From Devosia sp. (lineage in GTDB: Bacteria > Pseudomonadota > Alphaproteobacteria > Rhizobiales > Devosiaceae), in contig DROE01000248.1 of NCBI GenBank assembly GCA_011322005.1, forward strand, positions 1-20,486: a stretch of DNA of 20,486 bases, read 5' to 3'. This document shows positions 14,771 through 20,486 of the stretch, in pieces. Under the pieces are notes generated by a model. The model worked only from the letters and a program-made list of their open reading frames with translations, searched no databases and had not been told where the DNA came from. Positions within the stretch are counted from its first letter, which is position 1; each line of letters begins with the position of its first letter. Both the position numbers and the translations under genes were made by a program.

Positions 14771-14800
14771 AAGCGCCGATATTGCGGCGAAGCGCTTTTT
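14771..14800 (+). promoter_or_regulatory. Terminator-like hairpin in the tctC leader
   Basis: AAGCG (14771-14775) pairs with CGCTT (14793-14797), or CGCCG (14774-14778) pairs with CGGCG (14785-14789). A T run (to 14800) follows, just before the AGGGAGG ribosome site of tctC. It could act as an attenuator or as a stabilising leader structure. Confidence 0.3.
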
Positions 14801-14823
14801 CGTTTCAGGGAGGAAACAACATC

Positions 14824-15810
14824 ATGAAGAAAACAACATTTGGACGCAGGGCCATTCTGGCCGCTGCGGCCGCGCTCATGGTTTCGGGCGGTCCCGCTCT
14901 TGCCGGCAGCCATCAGGTCCTTGACCAGATTCACTTTCTCATTCCCGGTGGAGCCGGTGGTGGCTGGGATGGCACCGCGCGCGGCACTGGCGAAGCCCTG
15001 ACCAATGCGGGCATTATCGGCAGCGCAACTTACGAAAACATGTCCGGGGGTGGCGGCGGCAAGGCCATCGGTTACCTGATAGAAAACGCTGAAAGCAACT
15101 ATGATACGCTGATGGTCAACTCGACCCCCATCGTTATCCGGGCGCTGACCGGCGTCATTTCGCAGAACTTCCGTGACCTGACCATGGTTGCCGGAACCAT
15201 TGGCGATTACGCGGCGCTGGTTGTGGGCAAGGACAGTCCCATCAACTCCATGGATGACCTGCTGGCGGCCTATCGCGCCAACCCCTCCGAAGTTTCAATC
15301 GGTGGTGGCTCGGTGCCCGGCGGCATGGACCATCTGGTTGCCGCCATGGTGATGCAAGCGGCAGGTGAAGACCCCACTGCGGTTAAATATGTCGCCTATG
15401 ATGCTGGCGGCATGGCCATGGCCGGGCTGCTGAGCGGTGAGATTGCCGCCCTTTCAACCGGGTTTTCTGAAGCTGTGGCGCTGGCTGAGGCAGGGGAAGT
15501 CAAAATTATCGGCGTAACTTCGGATGAGCGCATCGACGCCGCCCCCGACGTGCCGACCATGAAAGAGCAGGGAATAGACATGGATTTTGTCAACTGGCGC
15601 GGGTTCTTTGCCGCTCCGGGCCTGCCTGCTGAAAAACTGGCGGCCTATCAGGAAGCCCTGACCGCCATGTATGATACCCCCGAGTGGGAAGAAGTGCGGG
15701 CGCGCAACGGCTGGGTCAACATCCACAATTCCGGTGATGATTTTGTCGCTTTCCTGGAAAATCAGGAAGGCATCATCAAGGATTTGATGATCAAGCTGGG
15801 CTTCCTCTAG
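14824..15810 (+). CDS. tctC: Tripartite tricarboxylate transporter substrate-binding protein
   Basis: This 328-residue periplasmic protein of the Bug/TctC family captures a carboxylate for the TctAB permease. The signal peptide (about 1-28, ending PALAGS) contains a twin arginine (FGRRAIL), so Tat export is conceivable but not certain. Binding-fold signatures include the loop IPGGAGGGWDGTAR (40-53), GGGSVPGGMDHL (150-161) and APDVPTMKEQG (230-240). ATG 14824 has AGGGAGG at ideal distance. It is the first gene of tctCBA and is separated from tctB by a stable hairpin, which suggests higher expression of the binding protein. The substrate cannot be told from sequence. Confidence 0.95.
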   Translation: MKKTTFGRRAILAAAAALMVSGGPALAGSHQVLDQIHFLIPGGAGGGWDGTARGTGEALTNAGIIGSATYENMSGGGGGKAIGYLIENAESNYDTLMVNSTPIVIRALTGVISQNFRDLTMVAGTIGDYAALVVGKDSPINSMDDLLAAYRANPSEVSIGGGSVPGGMDHLVAAMVMQAAGEDPTAVKYVAYDAGGMAMAGLLSGEIAALSTGFSEAVALAEAGEVKIIGVTSDERIDAAPDVPTMKEQGIDMDFVNWRGFFAAPGLPAEKLAAYQEALTAMYDTPEWEEVRARNGWVNIHNSGDDFVAFLENQEGIIKDLMIKLGFL

Positions 15811-15829
15811 GAACCTGAACTATATACTC

Positions 15830-15847
15830 TGCCCGCTGAGGCGGGCA
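15830..15847 (+). promoter_or_regulatory. Intercistronic hairpin between tctC and tctB
   Basis: TGCCCGC (15830-15836) pairs perfectly with GCGGGCA (15841-15847) around a TGAG loop, 19 nt after the tctC stop. Only a weak T-containing stretch follows. It probably acts as a partial terminator or 3'-end stabiliser that raises tctC mRNA over tctBA. Confidence 0.6.
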
Positions 15848-15902
15848 GGGTATTTCCCACCATTTTGTTCCAATGTCCGATGAATCTGACCCGGAGGCCA
15901 AA

Positions 15903-16385
15903 ATGGCACTGGAGCGCTGGATTGCCCTGGTATTTGTCACCGTCTGTCTGATTTATGGCTATACGGCGTTTTTCACCATGGACGCTTCGCTTGCGCCTTT
16001 CATGCGCCGCAATCCGGTGTGGCCGAGCACATTCCCCAAGATTCTGGCCGTGATGGGGCTGATCACAGGACTGATTATTCTCTTTGGTGGAAAAAAAACA
16101 GCGGATGGTCCCAAAGAGGGCGAAATCGACTACCGGCGACTTCTTCACTATAATTTCGGGCAGGCGCTGTCGCTGCTGGTTCTGATGGTGGTTTATGCAC
16201 TGGCCCTGCGCCCGATGGGGTTTCTGCTCTCTTCGCTGATATTCCTGTCACTGGGCAGCTACATTCTGGGCGAACGCAAGCTGCATATTCTGGTGCCGGT
16301 GTCGCTGGTGGCGGTTTTTGGCATCTGGTATTTGGTGCAGGAGGTTCTGGGGATTTTCCTCAGGCCCTGGCCCTGGTTCATCTGA
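15903..16385 (+). CDS. tctB: Tripartite tricarboxylate transporter small membrane subunit
   Basis: This is a 160-residue inner-membrane protein of the TctB family, the small permease subunit. Four to five hydrophobic segments are visible, at about 7-25, 46-62, 88-104, 107-124 and 129-148. The pattern RRNPVWPSTFPKILAV after the first helix is typical of the family. ATG 15903 is preferred because GGAGG lies 6 nt upstream; an in-frame ATG at 15873 would start before that site. It ends 15 nt before tctA and is certainly cotranscribed with it. Confidence 0.92.
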   Translation: MALERWIALVFVTVCLIYGYTAFFTMDASLAPFMRRNPVWPSTFPKILAVMGLITGLIILFGGKKTADGPKEGEIDYRRLLHYNFGQALSLLVLMVVYALALRPMGFLLSSLIFLSLGSYILGERKLHILVPVSLVAVFGIWYLVQEVLGIFLRPWPWFI

Positions 16386-16400
16386 AAGGGATGATGCACC

Positions 16401-17921
16401 ATGCTTGAAGGATTGATTGAGGGTCTTGTTACAGCCTTCACATTCACCAACATTCTGATGGTCATTGGCGGCGTGCTGATTGGCACTTTCATCGGCATGC
16501 TGCCGGGCCTTGGGCCCATGTCTATTATCGCAATCATGATACCGGTGGCCATTTCAATCGGCGACCCGTCAACGGCGTTAATCCTGTTGGCAGGGGTATA
16601 TTACGGGGCGATTTTTGGCGGCTCGACATCGTCTATTCTCATCAACGCGCCCGGCGTGGCTTCAACCGTTGCCACCAGTTTTGACGGCTACCCGCTGGCG
16701 CGTCAGGGCAAAGCGGGCAAGGCGCTGACCGTTGCCGCGGTATCTTCGTTTGCAGGCGGGACAATCGGGGCAGTCCTGTTGATGATTTTTGCCCCGATGC
16801 TGGCAACCGTGGCGCTGCTTTTCCATTCCACCGAATATTTTGCCCTGATGGTTGTGGGCCTTTCAGCTATTGCCGCCTTTGCCGGAACCGGGCAGGTCTC
16901 CAAGGCCATTATGATGACTATCCTGGGGCTGATGCTGGGCACGGTGGGCGAGGCGGCGTTGTTCCCGGCACCGCGATTTACCTTCGGCGTACAGGACTTG
17001 CAGTCGGGCCTGTCGTTTATCACTCTTGCCATGGCCATGTTCGCATTGCCCGAAGCCATATATCTGGTGCTTGATCCCAACCGCTCAAAAACCGGCTCGG
17101 GAGGCACCAGCGAAATCAAGGATTTAAGGATTACCAAAGCCGAAGCCAAAGAGATTGCGCCGGTTGTCGGCCGTCAGTCCCTGCAGGGATTCTTCATCGG
17201 TGTGCTGCCGGGGGCGGGGGCAACCATTGCCTCGTTCCTTGGCTATGCGGTGGAGCGCAACATAGCCAGAAAAGAGGACCGGGATAAGTTCGGCAAGGGC
17301 GCGCTCAAGGGGCTGGCTGCTCCCGAGTCGGCCAACAATGCGGCCTGCACCGGCTCATTTGTTCCACTGCTGACGCTGGGGATACCCGGTTCGGGCACAA
17401 CAGCGATTTTGCTCGGTGCGCTGATTGCGCTCAACGTTTCGCCGGGCCCTCGCTTGATGGTGGACAATCCCAACATCTTCTGGAGCGTGATTATCTCCAT
17501 GTATCTGGGTAATCTGGTCCTGCTTATTCTTAACCTGCCGCTCATTCCCTATATCGCAAAAATTCTCGCGGTACCGCGCAATTACCTTATTCCGTTCATT
17601 CTGTTCTTCACCATGATGGGCGCCTATATCGGCCAGAACAACGCTACCGAACTCTTGCTGCTGGTGGGCCTGGGGGTTGCGGCAACCATTCTCAGGTTTG
17701 CCAATTTTCCTTTGGCCCCGGCCCTGATCGGTTTTATCCTCGGGCGGATGCTGGAGGATAATTTTGCCCGCTCCATGCAGCTTTATGACGGCATCGGATT
17801 TGTCTGGGAACGCCCGATGACCACGGGATTGCTGTTTCTGGCGATTGTTCTGGTCATCCTGCCCTCATGGCGGGCACGGCTGGCCAGAATTCGGGCCAGA
17901 GGCATTGCCGACGGGGACTGA
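16401..17921 (+). CDS. tctA: Tripartite tricarboxylate transporter large membrane subunit
   Basis: This is a 506-residue polytopic inner-membrane subunit that forms the ion-coupled translocation path of the TTT system. It has about ten to twelve hydrophobic segments. The duplicated family signature is present: IGMLPGLGPMSIIAIMIPV near residue 32, and later GVLPGAGATIASFLGYAVE together with PESANNAACTGSFVPLLTLG and IPGSGTTAILLGAL (about 270-350). The length matches the family. It is the last gene of the operon. A bulged GGGGACTG/CAGTCTCCC hairpin (17913-17938) straddles the stop and may serve as a weak terminator. Confidence 0.95.
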   Translation: MLEGLIEGLVTAFTFTNILMVIGGVLIGTFIGMLPGLGPMSIIAIMIPVAISIGDPSTALILLAGVYYGAIFGGSTSSILINAPGVASTVATSFDGYPLARQGKAGKALTVAAVSSFAGGTIGAVLLMIFAPMLATVALLFHSTEYFALMVVGLSAIAAFAGTGQVSKAIMMTILGLMLGTVGEAALFPAPRFTFGVQDLQSGLSFITLAMAMFALPEAIYLVLDPNRSKTGSGGTSEIKDLRITKAEAKEIAPVVGRQSLQGFFIGVLPGAGATIASFLGYAVERNIARKEDRDKFGKGALKGLAAPESANNAACTGSFVPLLTLGIPGSGTTAILLGALIALNVSPGPRLMVDNPNIFWSVIISMYLGNLVLLILNLPLIPYIAKILAVPRNYLIPFILFFTMMGAYIGQNNATELLLLVGLGVAATILRFANFPLAPALIGFILGRMLEDNFARSMQLYDGIGFVWERPMTTGLLFLAIVLVILPSWRARLARIRARGIADGD

Positions 17922-18091
17922 GTTTCAGACAGTCTCCCGATTATGGGGAACTGAATAGTCAGCCTCCGGTCCCCTCCCATGGTAACATGCTGGTCATTGC
18001 GCCAGCCACAACAGCCCTTGTAGGGTTCCCGGGATAGGCTCTCTGAAGCAAAAAGAAACTCACTGTTCCGAACTGATAATGCATGACAAAA

Positions 18092-18168
18092 TGGTGACCC
18101 CGGCACGATTCGAACGTGCGACCTATTGATTAGAAGTCAATTGCTCTATCCAGCTGAGCTACGGGGCC
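18092..18168 (-). tRNA. tRNA-Arg (anticodon TCT)
   Basis: The cloverleaf reads on the minus strand. Acceptor GGCCCCG pairs with CGGGGTC (one G-U pair), the discriminator is A, and CCA is encoded at 18094-18092. The D-arm is GCTCAGCTGGATAGAGC. The anticodon loop CTTCTAA on stem ATTGA/TCAAT gives TCT. The T-arm carries GTTCGAATC. Confidence 0.96.
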
Positions 18169-18211
18169 GGTTTGCAAACTCGGCGAAAAGCGCGTTCCCG
18201 AATTCAGCCGG

Positions 18212-18239
18212 GTTGTAACACAGCTGCGCCATCGATCAA
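18212..18239 (-). promoter_or_regulatory. Possible promoter of tRNA-Arg
   Basis: On the minus strand TTGATC (18239-18234) and TACAAC (18217-18212) are separated by 16 bp. This would place the start about 35-40 nt before the mature tRNA. The -35 and -10 each match the consensus in four positions. Confidence 0.3.
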
Positions 18240-18527
18240 CACCCCGCTAGGCCGGAAACCCAAGGAGGTTTTAGCGTGCGTCATGGGCCCCCGCATGGAA
18301 TTGGACTGATTAAGGCATTGAGAGAAACAGTCAGGAACCCAAGAACAGCCCCCGGGTCCTTGCGCTGCATCCGCCTGAAGCCAGTTGGAGGCGGATCACC
18401 CTGAACTGCGAAAAGACGGCGACGTCCTTCCGGGCCGTTTATTCCTTGGTCTGCGCCTTGGTGCGGCTCGCATAAACGAAGACTCCGCCCAGGGGAGCCG
18501 GATGCTGGCGATGGAAAGGATAGTCCC

Positions 18528-18632
18528 ATGAAATTTCCATTCCGGCGCCGGAGTTGCAAGGCGTGCCGGTCAAAGCTCTCAACTTTCCGGTTTGACCGCC
18601 AAATGCCCTGTTTTTTTTGCTTTGCCGTTTGA
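18528..18632 (+). CDS. Possible 34-residue four-cysteine microprotein
   Basis: An ATG with AAAGGA about 7 nt upstream opens a 34-residue frame. It is rich in Arg and Lys at the start and has two CxxC knuckles, Cys10-Lys-Ala-Cys13 and Cys28-Phe-Phe-Cys31, with 14 residues between. This spacing suits a small zinc ribbon, vaguely like phage Com proteins. It ends 32 bp before the sigma-factor ATG. No family is recognised, and it could be chance or a degraded remnant. Confidence 0.22.
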   Translation: MKFPFRRRSCKACRSKLSTFRFDRQMPCFFCFAV

Positions 18633-18664
18633 CTGCAACCGGCTGTTTGGCCGAAGATGTTGCG

Positions 18665-19171
18665 ATGGCATCCCTTTCTCAAATAGAGTTGCTGCTACCC
18701 GAACTGCGGGCCTATGCGCGTTCAATATCGCAGTCCGGACACGACGCTGAAGATCTGGTTCATGATGCGATAGAACGGGTTTTGCGTTCCAGCGCGCAAC
18801 CCTCAAAGCTTGATGAGCTCCGCCCATGGTTTTTCCGGGTAATTCGTAACCTCAACATAGACGAGTTCAGAAAGAAGCGCGTGCGGATGGAATACTTTCA
18901 AGCCCAAAGTCTTGCGGTGACTGATCTGAATCAACATGCAGATCACGAGAATGACATACTGTGCCGACTGGCCTTCGAGCGACTGCCGGCCGATGCCCGG
19001 GAGGTATTGTTTCTTGTGGATATCATGGGTTTGAAGTACTCCGAGGCGGCCGAGGTAATGGACGTTCCGGTGGGAACGGTGATGAGCCGGTTGAGCCGCG
19101 GACGACGCGCCCTGATCGGGCTTGTTGGCGACAGAAACGAAAACGGGTCTGCAATGGATGGGCAAAAATGA
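18665..19171 (+). CDS. ECF-type RNA polymerase sigma factor
   Basis: This 168-residue sigma-70 family protein has only regions 2 and 4. Region 2 (about 8-75) includes HDAEDLVHDAIERVL and LRPWFFRVIRNLNIDEFRKKR. Region 4 (about 100-152) includes LPADAREVLFLVDIMGLKYSEAAEVMDVPVGTVMSRLSRGRRAL. ATG 18665 starts just before region 2; an in-frame TTG at 18617 is unlikely. Its stop overlaps the anti-sigma start as ATGA. The SorAB-like genes lie convergently next door. In Sinorhizobium meliloti, as I recall, an ECF sigma (RpoE4) and its anti-sigma control the sulfite dehydrogenase operon, so this is a likely counterpart. Confidence 0.93.
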   Translation: MASLSQIELLLPELRAYARSISQSGHDAEDLVHDAIERVLRSSAQPSKLDELRPWFFRVIRNLNIDEFRKKRVRMEYFQAQSLAVTDLNQHADHENDILCRLAFERLPADAREVLFLVDIMGLKYSEAAEVMDVPVGTVMSRLSRGRRALIGLVGDRNENGSAMDGQK

Positions 19172-19893
19172 AAAATTTAAGCGACGAGGACTGGGAACTC
19201 ATAAGCGCCTGTCACGATGGTGAACTGACCCCTGAATTGCACAAGACTTGTGCGCAACGGCTTGAAAATGAGCCCGAATTGCGTGAAGCGCTCGCCAGCA
19301 TCAAGAAAGTATCGGGTTCTCTCAAGGCGCTGAAACCCAAGCTTGCAAACAAGGCGCCAAAGACCGGTCGGGTCTGGAGACCCTGGCTCATACCGGGGGT
19401 TGCCGCATCACTGGCCGGGCTGGCCTTTGTGTATGCAGCCTTTGCCCCAGACCTCGGGGAGCCCCAGACCCCCCTCGGCTGGCACCAGGTGTTTTTGGAA
19501 AAGGAATATTCACCCCTGCAGGGTGTGGGGGTACGAAATACCGGTTTTTTCGGCAGCTCGGGTGTGCCGGACCTGGAACCGGCAGGCCTGTCTCTGGTAG
19601 AGCAGAGGTCTGGGGAGGCCAACGGCTTCGTCGCCCACTATGTTGGCCGCAATTTATGCAGGCTGACTGTCATGGTCACGTCCGTACCTGAACCATTCGT
19701 GGTGCCTGAGGGCGCCTTGTCCGCCACCTGGGTGGTTGAGGCGCGTCTGTACACGGTGATAGCAACACGCATGGATGAGACCCGCTTTGACGCCATCGCA
19801 ACATACATCCGGCAGATTTCGGAACGTTCGAGGCAACCTGATATTGTTGTGGCGATGCAAAGCGCCACTTCAAAAGCCGCGCCCTGTGCCTGA
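19168..19893 (+). CDS. Membrane-bound anti-sigma factor
   Basis: This is a 241-residue single-pass membrane protein. Residues 1-65 form the cytosolic sigma-binding domain, starting LSDEDWELISACHDGELTPE, which is the usual opening of anti-sigma factors. A transmembrane helix follows at about 73-93 (WLIPGVAASLAGLAFVYAAF). The roughly 145-residue C-terminal part would be periplasmic and sense the signal. A full H-x3-C-x2-C zinc motif is not present; only Cys14-His15 and His25/Cys28 are nearby. ATG 19168 overlaps the sigma stop (ATGA). The frame stays open far upstream inside the sigma gene, but that extension has no support. Confidence 0.85.
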   Translation: MKNLSDEDWELISACHDGELTPELHKTCAQRLENEPELREALASIKKVSGSLKALKPKLANKAPKTGRVWRPWLIPGVAASLAGLAFVYAAFAPDLGEPQTPLGWHQVFLEKEYSPLQGVGVRNTGFFGSSGVPDLEPAGLSLVEQRSGEANGFVAHYVGRNLCRLTVMVTSVPEPFVVPEGALSATWVVEARLYTVIATRMDETRFDAIATYIRQISERSRQPDIVVAMQSATSKAAPCA

Positions 19894-19955
19894 CGCTCAA
19901 AGCACGTTTTGCGGATGAAGGAGACTGCCTTGTTCTGATTTTTCAGTGTCCGGCG

Positions 19956-20303
19956 CTATTCGTTGGCGGGCTGCGGGAAGTTCGGGCGATCCACGTTGTA
20001 GTTTGTTTCGAGATAGTCAAGAATCTCGGTGCGCTCTGGCTCCTCAATCTCGAACATGCCTTGCTCTTCGATCATCCAGTCCAGCATGTCGGCCCAGCCG
20101 GATCGACTAAGACCCTGCTGAGCCACAATCCTTTCGGAATGGCACGCAGAGCAGGTGTAATATGTGGTTTCTGCACCAACACCATCCACCAGCACACCAA
20201 ACTCGGAGTCCTCTGCGGGCTGGTAACTGGTCGCGGTCAGAGAAGCTGGCAGAGCTAGGGCAAAACAAAGCGCTAAGCCAAACCGCAGGCTGGATTTTGT
20301 CAT
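19956..20303 (-). CDS. sorB: Small periplasmic c-type cytochrome, SorB-like
   Basis: This 115-residue protein is exported by an N-terminal signal peptide (about 1-24, LRFGLALCFALALPASLTA). It has a single haem c site, CSACH, at 51-55. The later segment GLSRSGWADMLDWMIEEQGM provides methionines (73, 76, 83) for the sixth ligand and resembles the cytochrome subunit of SorAB sulfite dehydrogenases. Its role would be to take electrons from the molybdenum subunit encoded just upstream. ATG 20303 has GGAG at 6 nt. A stable hairpin sits between the two genes. Confidence 0.85.
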   Translation of the reverse strand: MTKSSLRFGLALCFALALPASLTATSYQPAEDSEFGVLVDGVGAETTYYTCSACHSERIVAQQGLSRSGWADMLDWMIEEQGMFEIEEPERTEILDYLETNYNVDRPNFPQPANE

Positions 20304-20328
20304 ATAAATCTCCGAAATGCAGGGAGGC

Positions 20329-20352
20329 GGGCAGCGCTTTGCAGCACTGCCC
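20329..20352 (-). promoter_or_regulatory. Intercistronic hairpin between sorA-like and sorB-like genes
   Basis: On the coding strand GGGCAGTGCT pairs with AGCGCTGCCC (10 bp, one U-G pair) around a GCAA tetraloop of the GNRA class. It lies 8 nt after the upstream stop and before the sorB ribosome site. With no T run it is more likely an mRNA stabiliser or processing site than a terminator. Confidence 0.6.
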
Positions 20353-20360
20353 CCTACCAT

Positions 20361-20486
20361 TCAGCTGACGCGCAGCCCCACCCGATGCATGGTGTTGTTG
20401 AGGTACCCCTTGGGGTTCCAGTCGATGGCGAAAGGTTGCATTATGCCCGCATCGTCCGTGGCCCTGGCCCAGACTTCATAATAGCC
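20361..20486 (-). CDS. sorA: Sulfite-oxidase-family molybdoenzyme, C-terminal 41 residues (cut by window edge)
   Basis: Only the C-terminus is in the window. The stretch GYYEVWARATDDAGIMQP followed by DWNPKGYLNNTMHRVGLRV is characteristic of the Mo-co oxidoreductase dimerisation domain of sulfite oxidases and dehydrogenases. The frame is open to the edge and the stop is TGA at 20363-20361. Together with the cytochrome gene 57 bp downstream it makes a SorAB-like periplasmic sulfite dehydrogenase, which oxidises sulfite to sulfate. The catalytic Cys and Moco-binding region lie outside the window. Confidence 0.78.
   Translation of the reverse strand, partial: GYYEVWARATDDAGIMQPFAIDWNPKGYLNNTMHRVGLRVS

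Larger units (their letters stand above)
18169..18664. other. Mostly non-coding 0.5-kb stretch
   Basis: Apart from a possible tRNA-Arg promoter and a doubtful 34-codon open frame at 18528-18632, I see no gene. An open minus-strand frame of 133 codons (18281-18682) has low-complexity, Pro/Arg/Gly-rich content and overlaps the sigma-factor start, so I consider it non-coding. The promoter of the sigma/anti-sigma operon should lie here. Confidence 0.55.

Noticed and set aside
18334..18359. GGAAC with GTCC about 17 bp downstream as an ECF-type promoter for the sigma operon
   Set aside because: It lies about 300 bp upstream of the sigma start with a poor -10 match. A GGAAC pentamer by chance is expected in DNA of this length.
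18961..19167. Longer start for the anti-sigma gene inside the sigma gene
   Set aside because: The extension overlaps sigma region 4 in another frame with no domain. ATG 19168 gives the usual ATGA coupling.
1..20486. Mobile elements, CRISPR arrays, attachment sites or prophage genes
   Set aside because: I saw no transposase, integrase, spaced direct repeats or duplicated tRNA 3' ends marking an insertion. The tRNA-Glu similarity is explained by tandem duplication.

Overview
The window comes from a fairly GC-rich bacterium, most likely an alphaproteobacterium. The evidence is a cold-shock-domain gene followed by a DUF192 lipoprotein gene, a TctABC transporter with TctDE-type regulation, a SorAB-type sulfite dehydrogenase beside an ECF sigma/anti-sigma pair, and CCA-encoded tRNAs. 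The order cannot be fixed from sequence alone. No insertion sequence, prophage, CRISPR array or origin was seen. The DNA reads as ordinary chromosome, with one accessory-looking catabolic operon on the left.

Left part (about 1-7840): a NanR/FadR-type GntR regulator (+) faces a six-gene minus-strand operon. In transcription order it encodes an aldo/keto reductase of the aldose (L-fucose-like) 1-dehydrogenase type, an SMP-30 lactonase, an aldose 1-epimerase-like mutarotase, an Ldh2-family NAD(P)-dependent dehydrogenase, an HSL-family esterase, and an unrecognised two-domain beta-rich protein. The genes are tightly coupled, with ATGA and TGATG overlaps. The first three fit mutarotation, C1 oxidation and lactone opening of a free sugar. 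No dehydratase, aldolase or sugar transporter is present here. The roughly 580-bp upstream region holds two near-identical 15-bp sites resembling the E. coli NanR operator. They are exactly 200 bp apart, and each covers the -10 of a predicted promoter. An intrinsic terminator lies between the promoters, so the distal one may make a small RNA.

Middle (about 7840-11600): two tandem tRNA-Glu genes (anticodons CTC and TTC), an M15-type peptidase lipoprotein, glyoxalase I, a tandem cold-shock-domain protein, a DUF192 lipoprotein and a ketose 3-epimerase.

Right-centre (11625-17921): a tripartite tricarboxylate transporter operon, tctCBA (+), is divergent from a minus-strand operon for a response regulator, a sensor kinase and an orphan periplasmic binding protein. 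This arrangement resembles PgtA/B/C-style sensing. An intercistronic hairpin separates tctC from tctB.

Right end (18092-20486): tRNA-Arg(TCT), a 0.5-kb mostly non-coding stretch, an ECF sigma/anti-sigma pair (+), and, convergent to it, a small cytochrome c gene behind the C-terminus of a sulfite-oxidase-family molybdoenzyme (SorB/SorA-like). Nothing is plainly a wholly new system. The best leads are the paired NanR-like operators with the putative small RNA, the unrecognised protein at the end of the sugar operon, and the binding-protein/kinase/regulator triplet.
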